A DNA stretch of 64,000 nucleotides. Origin: Pseudoduganella danionis (GTDB lineage: Bacteria; Pseudomonadota; Gammaproteobacteria; Burkholderiales; Burkholderiaceae_D). The position numbers and the translations under genes were made by a program. Below are positions 52,892 through 64,000 of this stretch, in pieces. The notes below the pieces were generated by a model. It was not told the DNA's origin, ran no database searches, and saw nothing but the letters and a program-made list of their open reading frames with translations. Numbering within the stretch: position 1 is the first letter of the stretch; each line of letters opens with the position of its first letter. Location: assembly GCF_009720775.1 (NCBI RefSeq), contig NZ_WNKW01000001.1:1364001-1428000 (forward strand). The letters are read 5' to 3'.

Positions 52892-53584
52892 ATGAAGAAA
52901 ATCCAGGCACTCGCTTTCTCGGCTCTGCTGGCACTGGGCGGCAGCGCCAGTGCGGCCAATCACCTGTACACCTTCAATGGCACACTGGCCGACGCGCTGG
53001 GCGGCGCCGACATGGTGGGGGCTGGCGGTATATTGGGTAGCACCAGTTACAGCTTCGGCAAGAACGAAGGACTGTCGCTCGGTGAACAGCTCGGTAGCGT
53101 GTACACCATCGATATGGTGATGAGCTTCGATACTCACAGCGGCTGGCAGAAGATCATTGATTTCAAGGATCGCACCTCGGACAAGGGGCTATACACCAGC
53201 GATACGCGTTGGTACTTCTATGATGTCGGCAGCATGGGTAATGTACCTGCCGATGGGCAGGCAGCGCGCCTGACGCTGACGCGCGACAGCAGCAGCCTGG
53301 TGTCGCTGTATGTAAATGGTGCGCTGGCTGGTTCGTTCGTCGATAGCGCAAACATCGCCACCTTCGAAGGCAAGGGCGCTTTCTTCTTTATGGATGACAC
53401 GACGAATACCAAGCCGGAAGCGGCGGCTGGCAATGTTGACTACATTGCCACCTTCGACCGTGCGCTGACGGCGGGCGAAGTGGCAGCCGGTGTGTCGCCC
53501 GTGCCGGAGCCGGCCAGCGGCGCCATGCTGGCGGCTGGTCTGGGCATGCTGGCGATGCTGCGCCGCCGTTCGCGCAAGGCCTGA
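52892..53584 (+). CDS. PEP-CTERM sorting-domain protein with LamG-like fold
   Basis: A 230-residue exported protein. It has a signal peptide (MKKIQALAFSALLALGG, ending ASA), a concanavalin-like/LamG-type body (LYTFNGTLADALGG..., IDMVMSFDTHSGWQKIIDFKDR, SLYVNGALAGSF) and a C-terminal PEP-CTERM signal (PVPEPASGAMLAAGLGM, then Arg-rich RRRSRK). PEP-CTERM proteins are sorted by exosortase, usually linked to exopolysaccharide or biofilm formation; the exosortase is not in this window. It is monocistronic with a terminator. Confidence 0.9.
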   Translation: MKKIQALAFSALLALGGSASAANHLYTFNGTLADALGGADMVGAGGILGSTSYSFGKNEGLSLGEQLGSVYTIDMVMSFDTHSGWQKIIDFKDRTSDKGLYTSDTRWYFYDVGSMGNVPADGQAARLTLTRDSSSLVSLYVNGALAGSFVDSANIATFEGKGAFFFMDDTTNTKPEAAAGNVDYIATFDRALTAGEVAAGVSPVPEPASGAMLAAGLGMLAMLRRRSRKA

Positions 53585-53609
53585 TACGCCTGCTGGTAGT
53601 GGTGAGGAT

Positions 53610-53641
53610 AGCCCGGCACGGCACACCGTGACCGGGCTTTT
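53610..53641 (+). terminator. Terminator of the PEP-CTERM gene
   Basis: AGCCCGG and CCGGGCT arms, with inner CACGG/CCGTG pairing, are followed by TTTTGG. It lies 25 bases after the stop and just before the carA promoter. Confidence 0.8.
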
Positions 53642-53667
53642 GGCGTAAAAAAACTCCCGCCACGCCA

Positions 53668-53696
53668 TTGCCAAGCAGGAGAGATTTGGTTATAAT
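53668..53696 (+). promoter_or_regulatory. Sigma-70 promoter of carAB
   Basis: TTGCCA (53668-53673), a 17-base spacer and a perfect TATAAT (53691-53696). It leaves an untranslated leader of about 140 nt before carA. Confidence 0.85.
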
Positions 53697-53721
53697 TCAA
53701 AGGTTTAGCCAATCTCACATC

Positions 53722-53824
53722 TACCGTAGCGACTACCACTCATCCATCTTCAATCTGACTATCCTTTCCAGCCTGAGATGGCTGAGATAGCACGACGGTC
53801 GTCTGACGTGGCGCAGCTACGGTA
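53722..53824 (+). promoter_or_regulatory. Structured carA leader with long-range pairing
   Basis: TACCGTAGC (53722-53730) is perfectly complementary to GCTACGGTA (53816-53824), closing an 85-base loop immediately upstream of the AGGAG ribosome site (53833). Smaller stems such as CACG/CGTG lie inside. No known riboswitch is recognised. Confidence 0.45.
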
Positions 53825-53843
53825 ACTTTATCAGGAGTTGCCC

Positions 53844-55019
53844 TTGCCGCCATTTTTTTCTGGCCCCACCGTTCCAGCCATACTGGCCCTCGCTGACGGA
53901 ACCATCTTCAAAGGTTTTTCGATCGGCGCTGCCGGCCACACTACCGGTGAAGTGGTCTTCAATACTTCCATGACGGGTTATCAGGAAATCCTGACCGATC
54001 CATCGTATAGCCGCCAGATGGTCACGCTGACCTATCCCCACATCGGCAACTACGGCATCAATCCTGAAGACGTCGAATCCTCCAAAGTTCATGCCGCTGG
54101 CCTGATCATCCGTGACCTGCCACTGGTCGCCTCGAATTTCCGCTCCACCCAAACCCTGTCCGAATACCTGAAGGCCGAGAACATCGTCGCCATCGCCGGT
54201 ATCGATACGCGCAAGCTGACCCGTATCCTGCGCGAGAAGGGTGCCCAGTCCGGCGCCATCCTCGTGGGTACGCAAGGTAACGAGCCATCGGAATCGCAGG
54301 CACTGGATCTGGCCCGTTCCTTCCCCGGCCTGTCCGGCATGGATCTGGCCAAAGTGGTCACCGTGCAGTCGACCTACGAGTTCACCGAAACCGAATGGGC
54401 ACTCGGCGAAGGCTATGGCAAGCTGGCCGATGCCTCGCCGGCCGCCCAATTCCACGTAGTGGCCTACGACTTCGGCGTCAAGCGCAATATCTTGCGCATG
54501 CTGACCTCGCGCGGCTGCAAAGTCACCGTGGTGCCAGCTCAGACCAGTGCAGCCGACGTGCTGGCGCTGAATCCGGACGGCGTGTTCCTGTCGAATGGTC
54601 CTGGCGACCCGCAGCCCTGCGATTACGCGATTGCTGCCGCCAAGGTGTTCATGGAGAAGAAGATTCCGCTGTTCGGCATCTGCCTCGGTCACCAGATCAT
54701 GGGTCTGGCCTCCGGCGCCACCACCCTGAAAATGAAGTTCGGCCACCACGGCGCCAACCATCCGGTACAGGATCTGGACAGCAAAAAAGTCATGATCACG
54801 TCCCAGAACCACGGCTTCGCGGTTGATCCTAACACCCTGCCAGCCAACTGCCGCGTCACCCACGTGTCGCTGTTCGATGGTTCGCTGCAAGGCTTCGCCC
54901 GCACCGATACGCCAGCGTTCTGCTTCCAGGGTCACCCTGAAGCATCGCCCGGCCCGACTGACGTCGCTTACCTGTTTGACCGCTTCATCGGCCTGATGGA
55001 AGCTACGGAGAAAAAATAA
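53844..55019 (+). CDS. carA: Carbamoyl-phosphate synthase small subunit (glutaminase)
   Basis: Hydrolyses glutamine and passes ammonia to CarB for carbamoyl phosphate, the precursor of arginine and pyrimidines. The 391-residue protein has the CPSase small-chain N-terminal domain ([17 protein letters not shown]) and a class I amidotransferase domain with the nucleophile Cys280 in GICLGHQ and a final HPEASPGP. No ATG is available: TTG at 53838 touches the AGGAG directly, while TTG at 53844 has ideal spacing and is chosen. carB starts with no gap after the stop. Confidence 0.96.
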   Translation: MPPFFSGPTVPAILALADGTIFKGFSIGAAGHTTGEVVFNTSMTGYQEILTDPSYSRQMVTLTYPHIGNYGINPEDVESSKVHAAGLIIRDLPLVASNFRSTQTLSEYLKAENIVAIAGIDTRKLTRILREKGAQSGAILVGTQGNEPSESQALDLARSFPGLSGMDLAKVVTVQSTYEFTETEWALGEGYGKLADASPAAQFHVVAYDFGVKRNILRMLTSRGCKVTVVPAQTSAADVLALNPDGVFLSNGPGDPQPCDYAIAAAKVFMEKKIPLFGICLGHQIMGLASGATTLKMKFGHHGANHPVQDLDSKKVMITSQNHGFAVDPNTLPANCRVTHVSLFDGSLQGFARTDTPAFCFQGHPEASPGPTDVAYLFDRFIGLMEATEKK

Positions 55020-58250
<3,231 letters not shown>

Positions 58251-58260
58251 GGTTCTTGAG

Positions 58261-58285
58261 TCAGCGCGGTGTTCCACTGCGCTGA
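58261..58285 (+). other. Hairpin directly after carB
   Basis: TCAGCGC and GCGCTGA arms, with inner GTG/CAC pairing, form a stem right after the carB stop, without a T tract. Confidence 0.5.
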
Positions 58286-58303
58286 CGCCAAGCAGGACTT
58301 CCT

Positions 58304-58350
58304 AACCACAGAGCTCGCGCAGCAGGCAGGCGCGGCCTCTGTGGTTTTCC
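58304..58350 (+). terminator. Attenuator-like hairpin upstream of greA
   Basis: AACCACAGAG and CTCTGTGGTT form a perfect ten-base-pair stem with a long GC-rich loop (58304-58346), followed by TTCC; the final TT of the stem plus TT gives TTTT. It lies 29 bases before the greA start. It could end carAB transcription or attenuate read-through into greA. Confidence 0.5.
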
Positions 58351-58375
58351 ATTGTTACAACAGAGTAAATACAAG

Positions 58376-58852
58376 ATGACTTCAGTTCCACTTACCAAGT
58401 TCGGCGCAGAGCTGCTCCGCGAAGAGTTGCACCAGTTGAAGCACGTAGAGCGCCGCGTCGTGATCGACGCCATCGCCGAAGCCCGTTCGCACGGCGACCT
58501 GTCGGAAAATGCCGAATACGATGCGGCCAAAGAGCGTCAAGCCTTTGTCGAAGGCCGTATTGCCGAACTGGAAGGCAAGCTGAGCACGGCTCAGATCATT
58601 GATCCGACCACCCTGGACGCCGAAGGCCGCGTGGTGTTCGCTTCGACCGTGGATCTGGAAGATCTGGAATCGGGCGCCAAAGTGACCTACCAAATCGTCG
58701 GCATCGATGAAGCTGACCTGAAACTGAGCAAGGTTTCCGTGACTTCGCCTATCGCCCGTGCCCTGATCGGCAAATCGGCTGGTGACGTAGTGGAAGTGCA
58801 GGCCCCGTCGGGTCCGCGCGAATACGAAATTCTGGAAGTGCGTTACGTCTGA
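58376..58852 (+). CDS. greA: Transcription elongation factor GreA
   Basis: Rescues backtracked RNA polymerase by stimulating RNA cleavage. The 158-residue protein has the N-terminal coiled coil with [17 protein letters not shown] and the tip acidic pair in [20 protein letters not shown], then the FKBP-like C-terminal domain with [22 protein letters not shown]. The start ATG at 58376 is canonical; an eight-codon TTG extension is rejected. It overlaps the next gene by one base. Confidence 0.98.
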   Translation: MTSVPLTKFGAELLREELHQLKHVERRVVIDAIAEARSHGDLSENAEYDAAKERQAFVEGRIAELEGKLSTAQIIDPTTLDAEGRVVFASTVDLEDLESGAKVTYQIVGIDEADLKLSKVSVTSPIARALIGKSAGDVVEVQAPSGPREYEILEVRYV

Positions 58853-59334
58853 TGTTACTCGCACGTACACGGCTACTGGTTGCAACGCTGTGGGCGGGCA
58901 GTATCTGGACGGTCGGCTATCTGGCCGCGCCGACCCTGTTTGCCACGCTGAGTGACCGTGTGCTGGCTGGCAATATTGCCGCCAATTTATTCGCCCATCA
59001 GGCCTGGCTGTCGATTGCCTGCGCGCTCGTGATGCTGGCTTTGCTGTGGGTAGGGCGCGGTAGCGAGACGGGCGGCATTTTTGCCGGTTCGGCCGCCAAT
59101 TCGGCAGCCCGTACCCGCCGCGTGCTGTTGGTGATCGTCGCCATCATGCTGGCCTGCACCCTGATCATGCACTTCGGTCTGCAGCCGATGATGGCCAGCC
59201 TGCGCGCTGCGGCCGGTCCCGGCGGCGTGATGGAAGAAGCCGCCCACAACGAGTTCGGCATATTGCACGGCATTTCCAGCAGCGTTTATCTGGTGCAGAG
59301 CTTGCTGGCCGCCTGGCTAGTCGTCAAACAATAA
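58852..59334 (+). CDS. DUF4149 membrane protein
   Basis: A 160-residue protein with four hydrophobic segments (about 5-27, 48-67, 85-110, 138-157), of the DUF4149 family. It includes LWAGSIWTVGYLAAPTLFATL near the N-terminus and ILHGISSSVYLVQSLLA at the end. The function is unknown; it is regularly found next to greA in betaproteobacteria. It overlaps the greA stop (TGATG). Confidence 0.88.
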   Translation: MLLARTRLLVATLWAGSIWTVGYLAAPTLFATLSDRVLAGNIAANLFAHQAWLSIACALVMLALLWVGRGSETGGIFAGSAANSAARTRRVLLVIVAIMLACTLIMHFGLQPMMASLRAAAGPGGVMEEAAHNEFGILHGISSSVYLVQSLLAAWLVVKQ

Positions 59335-59339
59335 ACCAC

Positions 59340-59443
59340 GGGGTCAGGTCGGGCAAAGTGCAGGTGTCAGGTCGGGCATCGGGGCAAAATGTTGAGTGCC
59401 CCATTGCCCGACCTGACACCGACACTTTGCCCGACCTGACCCC
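59340..59443. repeat. REP-like long palindrome (two 47-base arms)
   Basis: The left arm 59340-59386 and right arm 59397-59443 are inverted copies differing at four positions, with a ten-base loop. Each arm itself contains two copies of a (GGGG/GGTG)TCAGGTCGGGCA unit. This is typical of mobile REP/BIME-type intergenic elements in related genomes. It lies between the convergent DUF4149 and yhbY genes. Confidence 0.75.
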
Positions 59444-59486
59444 AAATAAAAAAGCGGGGCCAGAGCATGCGGCATGCTCTGGCCCC
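59444..59486 (-). terminator. Strong terminator of yhbY
   Basis: On the minus strand, GGGGCCAGAGCATGC pairs with its perfect complement and is followed by GCTTTTTTATTT. It lies 32 bases after the yhbY stop and abuts the REP-like palindrome. Confidence 0.88.
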
Positions 59487-59518
59487 GAATTTCTCGCAAA
59501 AACGCGGTCTAAACCGGC

Positions 59519-59983
59519 TTAGCCCAGACTCTTTTTGGTCGATTTCTGACGCACTTTGGCGCGTTTGATGTTGCCGCCCTGGGTGACGCGTTCGTTGCCT
59601 TTCAGCAGAACTTTGGTCACGGATGGACGTTTGGTGCCGCTTGGGCTAGGCTTGACGATGGTGACTTCGCGCAGACCGCGGCCAGCCGTGGCGCTACGCT
59701 CGTTCGCTGCTTCCTTTTTAGGACGGTAGAGCACCAGCAGTTTGCCGATGTGTTGCACTGGAGCAGCGTCGAGCTGTTCGCAGATGCTTTCATACATGGC
59801 AATACGGGCTTCGCGGTCGTCGCCGAACACGCGCACCTTGATCAGACCATGGGAGTCGAGGCCCAGCGAGATTTCCTTGAGGACGTTGGCGGTTAATCCC
59901 GCCTCGCCGATCAGGACGATAGGCTTGAGACCATGCGCTTCGGCGCGCAGTGCGCTGCGCTCAACGGGTGTAAGTTTTTGCAT
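59519..59983 (-). CDS. yhbY: YhbY family RNA-binding (CRM domain) protein
   Basis: A CRM-domain protein associated with pre-50S ribosomal subunits. The 154-residue protein has the CRM start MQKLTPVERSALRAEAHGLKP, IVLIGEAGLTANVLKEISLGLDSHGLIKVRV (including the GxxG-type loop) and a basic C-terminal tail of about 60 residues (KRAKVRQKSTKK) longer than in E. coli. The ATG at 59983 is chosen over a longer frame that overlaps rlmE. It is divergent from rlmE, 45 bases apart. Confidence 0.93.
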   Translation of the reverse strand: MQKLTPVERSALRAEAHGLKPIVLIGEAGLTANVLKEISLGLDSHGLIKVRVFGDDREARIAMYESICEQLDAAPVQHIGKLLVLYRPKKEAANERSATAGRGLREVTIVKPSPSGTKRPSVTKVLLKGNERVTQGGNIKRAKVRQKSTKKSLG

Positions 59984-60028
59984 AATAATATTTTTTAGTA
60001 GTTCCCTTAAAGGCAGTATTCTACGCGA

Positions 60029-60730
60029 ATGGCAAAGAACAAAATCAACAAAAACTGGATTCACGACCACATTAACGATCCTTACGTGAAATTAGCGCAA
60101 AAAGAGGGCTTCCGCGCCCGTGCTGCGTTCAAGCTCAAGGAGATCGATGAGGACGAGAAGCTGATCAAACCGGGCCAGGTCATTGTCGATCTGGGCTGTA
60201 CGCCGGGCAGCTGGGGCCAGTACACGCGTCGCAAGCTGGCCGGCAAGGAAGGCGGCGGCATCAATGGCACGCTGATCGGGCTGGATATCCTGCCGATGGA
60301 GCCGATTGCCGATTTCCACTTTATCCAGGGCGATTTCCGCGAGCCGGAAGTGTTGCAACAGCTCGAAAATGTGGTGCAAGGTCAAAAAGTCGATCTGGTG
60401 CTGTCCGATATGGCGCCCAATCTGTCGGGTATTGCTGCCTCCGATGCGGCGCGGATGGAACATCTGATCGATCTGGCCATCGAATTTTCGCAAGCCCATT
60501 TGAAGCCGGGCGGGGCGCTGCTGGTGAAATGCTTTAAAGACATGGGTTTCAACGACATCGTGCTGAAGTTCCGTCAGGAATTCAAAACCGTGACCCAGAA
60601 GAAGCCGAAAGCCAGTCGCGACAAGTCGTCGGAAATCTTCCTGCTGGGGCGCGGACTGAAAAATCCGACGGAAGGCATGCTTTCTTCGCAACCTTATGAT
60701 GACGGGGATTTCCCGCCCGTCCGCCCTTGA
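60029..60730 (+). CDS. rlmE: 23S rRNA 2'-O-ribose U2552 methyltransferase RlmE
   Basis: Methylates U2552 in the A-loop of 23S rRNA using SAM (also called FtsJ/RrmJ). The 233-residue protein begins [33 protein letters not shown], with the catalytic Lys in the AAFKL region. The SAM motif is [13 protein letters not shown], where Cys-Thr replaces the usual Ala-Ala, and DMAPNLSG and LLVKCFKD follow. The tetrad K-D-K-E appears complete. ftsH follows after 200 bases. Confidence 0.96.
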   Translation: MAKNKINKNWIHDHINDPYVKLAQKEGFRARAAFKLKEIDEDEKLIKPGQVIVDLGCTPGSWGQYTRRKLAGKEGGGINGTLIGLDILPMEPIADFHFIQGDFREPEVLQQLENVVQGQKVDLVLSDMAPNLSGIAASDAARMEHLIDLAIEFSQAHLKPGGALLVKCFKDMGFNDIVLKFRQEFKTVTQKKPKASRDKSSEIFLLGRGLKNPTEGMLSSQPYDDGDFPPVRP

Positions 60731-60930
60731 TATTTGCCTGACGGGCCGCACATAGCCACCGTGAAGATCAGTTTTGACTTGATCGCACCCGTGTTTTGGT
60801 CAAATAATGTGTTTTAGGCGAGAAATCTGCGCGCACCCCTGAATGGCCTTCTGGCAGTGGCTGTTTATTGCAGGTAAAATCGGATTTCAAGCTATAGGTT
60901 ACAGATGCGCCCCGCATCCAAGGAGTTTTC

Positions 60931-62814
60931 GTGAATAACATGTTTTCCAAATCCGCCATCTGGGTAGTTGTGGTGTTGCTGCTGCTGATGTTGTACAAGC
61001 AGTTCGACAGCCATAGCGTGTCCGGTGGTCCTAAAACGATCGCTTATTCCGATTTGCTGGATGAGGTTAAAGCCAAGCGCATCAAGGATGTGGTGATCGA
61101 AGGCGCCAACATCACTGCCACCCGCAGCGATGACACCAAGGTGCGCTCGACCGCCACCATGCTCGATCGCGGTCTGGTCGGTGACCTGCGCGATGCCGGC
61201 ATCCACTTCGATATCAAACCACCAGAAGAGCCTGGCTTCCTGCAGCAGGTCTTTGTGTCGTGGTTCCCTATGCTGCTCTTGATCGGCGTGTGGATTTTCT
61301 TCATGCGCCAGATGCAGGGCGGCGGCAAGGGCGGTGCGTTCTCCTTCGGTAAATCGAAGGCACGCATGATGGACGAAACCAATAACACCGTGACTTTTGC
61401 CGATGTGGCCGGTTGCGATGAAGCCAAGGAAGAAGTCAACGAAATCGTCGACTTCCTGAAAGACCCGAGCAAATTCCAGAAACTGGGCGGCCGCATTCCA
61501 CGCGGCGTGCTGATGGTTGGTCCTCCGGGCACGGGTAAAACCCTGCTGGCGCGCGCGATTGCCGGTGAAGCCAAAGTACCGTTCTTCTCGATTTCTGGTT
61601 CGGACTTCGTGGAAATGTTTGTCGGCGTGGGCGCTAGCCGCGTACGCGACATGTTCGAAAACGCGAAAAAGCACTCGCCTTGCATCATCTTCATCGACGA
61701 AATCGATGCGGTCGGTCGTCACCGTGGCGCCGGCATGGGCGGCGGTAATGACGAACGCGAGCAGACGCTGAACCAGCTGCTGGTGGAAATGGACGGCTTT
61801 GAAGCATCGTCCGGCGTGATCGTGGTGGCGGCTACCAACCGTGCCGACGTGCTCGATAAAGCGCTGCTGCGTCCGGGCCGTTTCGACCGTCAGGTTTCGG
61901 TAGGCCTGCCGGACATCCGCGGCCGCGAACAGATCCTGAACGTGCACATGCGCAAAGTGCCTATCGGCACCGACGTCAAGGCTGACATTCTGGCCCGTGG
62001 TACGCCCGGCTTCTCGGGTGCCGATCTGGCCAATCTGGTCAACGAGGCAGCCCTGTTTGCCGCGCGTCGCAGCAAGCGTCTGGTCGACATGATCGACTTC
62101 GAAGATGCCAAGGACAAGATCTTCATGGGGCCGGAACGCAAGTCCATGATCATCCGCGAGGAAGAGCGTCGCAACACGGCTTACCACGAGTCCGGTCACG
62201 CTGTGGTAGCCAAGCTGCTGCCCAAGGCTGATCCCGTGCACAAAGTCACCATCATGCCGCGTGGCTGGGCACTGGGCCTGACCTGGCAGCTGCCTGAGCA
62301 CGACAATATTTCGGGCTACAAGGACAAGATGCTGGAAGAAATTTCCATCCTGTTCGGTGGCCGTATCGCGGAAGAAATCTTTGTCGGCCAGATGTCGACC
62401 GGTGCTTCCAACGACTTTGCCCGTGCCACCAAGCTGGCCCGTTCGATGGTGACGCGCTTCGGTATGTCCGACAGCATGGGCGTGATGGTGTACGAAGATA
62501 GCCAGAACGATGGTTTCTTCGGTGGTGCTTCCAAGACCATTTCGGAAGCCACCCAGCAACTGGTCGATGCGGAAATCCGCCGCATCCTCGATACCCAGTA
62601 CCAACTGGCGCGCAAGCTGCTGGAAGAAAACCGCGACAAGGTCGAAGTGATGACCAAGGCGCTGCTGGAATGGGAAACCATCGATGCCGACCAGATCAAC
62701 GACATCATGGCCGGTCTGGAACCACGTGCACCGAAAGCTGGCGTAACCATCCGCAAGCAGCCACCTAGCGATGGCGGTTCGGGCGTAGCGCCTAGCGTCA
62801 CGGCACCAGCCTAA
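60931..62814 (+). CDS. ftsH: ATP-dependent zinc metalloprotease FtsH
   Basis: Membrane-bound AAA+ protease degrading membrane and short-lived regulatory proteins (for example LpxC and sigma-32 in E. coli). The 627-residue protein has TM1 (about 5-22), a short periplasmic domain and TM2 (about 105-125). The AAA module follows with [21 protein letters not shown] and the second region of homology [20 protein letters not shown]. The protease site is HESGH (419-423). The start is GTG at 60931 after an excellent AAGGAG. The conserved order is rlmE-ftsH-folP-glmM. Confidence 0.98.
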   Translation: MNNMFSKSAIWVVVVLLLLMLYKQFDSHSVSGGPKTIAYSDLLDEVKAKRIKDVVIEGANITATRSDDTKVRSTATMLDRGLVGDLRDAGIHFDIKPPEEPGFLQQVFVSWFPMLLLIGVWIFFMRQMQGGGKGGAFSFGKSKARMMDETNNTVTFADVAGCDEAKEEVNEIVDFLKDPSKFQKLGGRIPRGVLMVGPPGTGKTLLARAIAGEAKVPFFSISGSDFVEMFVGVGASRVRDMFENAKKHSPCIIFIDEIDAVGRHRGAGMGGGNDEREQTLNQLLVEMDGFEASSGVIVVAATNRADVLDKALLRPGRFDRQVSVGLPDIRGREQILNVHMRKVPIGTDVKADILARGTPGFSGADLANLVNEAALFAARRSKRLVDMIDFEDAKDKIFMGPERKSMIIREEERRNTAYHESGHAVVAKLLPKADPVHKVTIMPRGWALGLTWQLPEHDNISGYKDKMLEEISILFGGRIAEEIFVGQMSTGASNDFARATKLARSMVTRFGMSDSMGVMVYEDSQNDGFFGGASKTISEATQQLVDAEIRRILDTQYQLARKLLEENRDKVEVMTKALLEWETIDADQINDIMAGLEPRAPKAGVTIRKQPPSDGGSGVAPSVTAPA

Positions 62815-62851
62815 GCAGCTAGCCTAGCTTGTTCTAGCGGCAAGTAACATC

Positions 62852-62880
62852 GGGGTGAGGAGTGATCCTCGCCCCTTTTT
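62852..62880 (+). terminator. Terminator between ftsH and folP
   Basis: GGGGTGAGGA and TCCTCGCCCC form a ten-base-pair stem (one G-U) with a GTGA loop, followed by TTTTT. It rules out the upstream GTG at 62855 as the folP start. Confidence 0.85.
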
Positions 62881-62899
62881 CATTGTACTGACACACTCC

Positions 62900-63745
62900 A
62901 TGCATAGCACTTTACAGTTTGGCCGCTTCAACTACCCCCTGAGCGGCGAACACGCCCGCGCCCTTGTGATGGGCATCCTGAATATCACCCCCGACTCCTT
63001 CTCTGATGGCGGCCAGCACCATACGCTGGAATTTGCCATTTCCCATGCCGAGGAAATGATACGCGACGGCGTCGATATCATCGATGTGGGTGGCGAATCG
63101 AGCCGGCCCGGTGCCGACCCGCTGCCGCTCGAGCAGGAATTGCAGCGCGTGATGCCGGTGCTGTACGCGCTGCGCGATCAGGGTCCGGCCATCTCGGTGG
63201 ATACCTACAAGCCGCAGGTGATGCGCGAAGCCATCATCGCCGGTGTCGACATGATCAACGATATCAACGGCTTCCGCGCGCCCGGTGCGATCGAGGCTGT
63301 GCGCGATAGCGATTGCGCGCTGTGCATCATGCACATGCAGAAAGACCCGCAGCACATGCAACTGGCGCCCCAGTACGGCGATGTGGTGGCCGAAGTCATC
63401 ACCTTTTTGCGTGAGCGTATCGAGGCCATGACGGCGGCCGGCATTGATCCGCGCCGCATCTGTGTCGATCCGGGCTTTGGATTTGGCAAGACCTTAGAGC
63501 ATAATTATGTTTTGCTAAGATCTACGGCGCGTATCATTGCCGAGCTACAGATGCCGCTGCTGGCTGGCCTGTCGCGCAAGTCCATGGTGGGTGCCGTGAC
63601 GGGCAAGCCGGTCGAGCAGCGTATGGCAGGCAGTCTGGGCGGTGCTTTGGCTGCGGTAGCGCAAGGTGCTGTGATCGTGCGCGTGCATGATGTGGCGGAA
63701 ACCGTAGATGCTTTGAAAGTCTGGCAGGCTGGAATTAACCGATAA
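62900..63745 (+). CDS. folP: Dihydropteroate synthase
   Basis: Joins p-aminobenzoate and dihydropterin pyrophosphate in folate synthesis; the sulfonamide target. The 281-residue protein has [29 protein letters not shown], the DTYKPQV strand, INDINGF and a terminal [16 protein letters not shown] at 62900 is chosen since the earlier GTG is inside the terminator stem. glmM follows after 17 bases. Confidence 0.97.
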   Translation: MHSTLQFGRFNYPLSGEHARALVMGILNITPDSFSDGGQHHTLEFAISHAEEMIRDGVDIIDVGGESSRPGADPLPLEQELQRVMPVLYALRDQGPAISVDTYKPQVMREAIIAGVDMINDINGFRAPGAIEAVRDSDCALCIMHMQKDPQHMQLAPQYGDVVAEVITFLRERIEAMTAAGIDPRRICVDPGFGFGKTLEHNYVLLRSTARIIAELQMPLLAGLSRKSMVGAVTGKPVEQRMAGSLGGALAAVAQGAVIVRVHDVAETVDALKVWQAGINR

Positions 63746-63762
63746 CGATAGAGAGAAACACA

Positions 63763-64000
63763 ATGTCCCGTAAATATTTTGGTACCGATGGCATCCGTGG
63801 TCTGGTAGGCGAAGCTCCGATTACGCCGGATTTTGTGATGCGCCTCGGTTATGCTGCCGGCAAAGTGCTGGCCAGTGGCCGTAGCGGCACCTCGCGCCCG
63901 ACCGTGCTGATCGGCAAAGATACCCGTATTTCCGGCTATATGCTGGAAGCGGCACTGGAAGCTGGTTTCTCGGCCGCTGGTGTGGACGTGATGCTGGCCG
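63763..64000 (+). CDS. glmM: Phosphoglucosamine mutase GlmM, N-terminal part only
   Basis: Converts glucosamine-6-P to glucosamine-1-P for UDP-GlcNAc and peptidoglycan. The visible 79 residues start [30 protein letters not shown] and contain [19 protein letters not shown]. The active-site serine and the rest are beyond the window. GAGAGAAA precedes the ATG, and the gene is co-oriented with folP. Confidence 0.95.
   Translation, partial: MSRKYFGTDGIRGLVGEAPITPDFVMRLGYAAGKVLASGRSGTSRPTVLIGKDTRISGYMLEAALEAGFSAAGVDVMLA

Overview
The window looks like a chromosomal segment of a GC-rich betaproteobacterium, most likely Oxalobacteraceae (Massilia/Duganella/Janthinobacterium-like). The reasons are the gene order carA-carB-greA-DUF4149, yhbY divergent from rlmE, then ftsH-folP-glmM; a PEP-CTERM protein; and the absence of phage, integrase, IS or CRISPR signatures. 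The genus call is inference from gene order and protein style, because no database search was possible.

Layout. 1-5060: partial DEAD-box helicase, fabI and an MltD-type transglycosylase on the minus strand, then DUF1415/DUF1289 genes on plus. 5123-11687: a DUF1993 protein, a large HAMP-PAS-GGDEF-EAL protein, an orphan Tat-exported molybdopterin oxidoreductase subunit and a thioredoxin-like protein. 11808-18887: housekeeping block tsaB-rimI-UDG-DUF1853, lplT, alr-radA. The UDG keeps its Fe-S cysteines but has lost the usual GEAPG catalytic motif. 18945-22014: a PilZ protein, an isolated FliD-like cap protein and an orphan putrescine-binding protein. 22111-31880: phosphate block. On minus are ppk, sixA and an unlisted 38-residue membrane protein ended by a strong terminator; on plus are pstS-pstC-pstA-pstB-phoU-phoB-phoR. 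PhoB boxes lie in the divergent ppk/pstS region. 31897-34508: CPBP protease, MipA-like porin and a glutathione S-transferase.

34571-51248 is the most interesting part: a locus for N-acetylgalactosamine (GalNAc). The minus-strand operon agaS-agaK-agaZ-agaR-agaA-(MFS permease) encodes cytoplasmic catabolism and its DeoR-type regulator. The divergent plus-strand set encodes a GH31 enzyme with C-terminal F5/8 and NPCBM-like domains, a TonB-dependent receptor, a DUF5077/DUF3472 protein and a Tat-exported GH109 alpha-N-acetylgalactosaminidase. The promoter region between the two arms carries four AAACGAAAG-type repeats, one of them inside a near-consensus promoter. The proposed flow is extracellular or periplasmic release of alpha-linked GalNAc, outer-membrane uptake, inner-membrane transport, phosphorylation, deacetylation, deamination/isomerisation and aldol cleavage. 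A tagatose-6-phosphate kinase is not present in the window. GH31 acting as an alpha-GalNAcase and a role for the DUF3472 protein are the novel hypotheses here.

51330-64000: patatin lipoprotein, HbpS/GlcG-like protein, PEP-CTERM protein, carA-carB with a structured leader, greA, DUF4149, a REP-like palindrome, yhbY, rlmE, ftsH, folP and the start of glmM.
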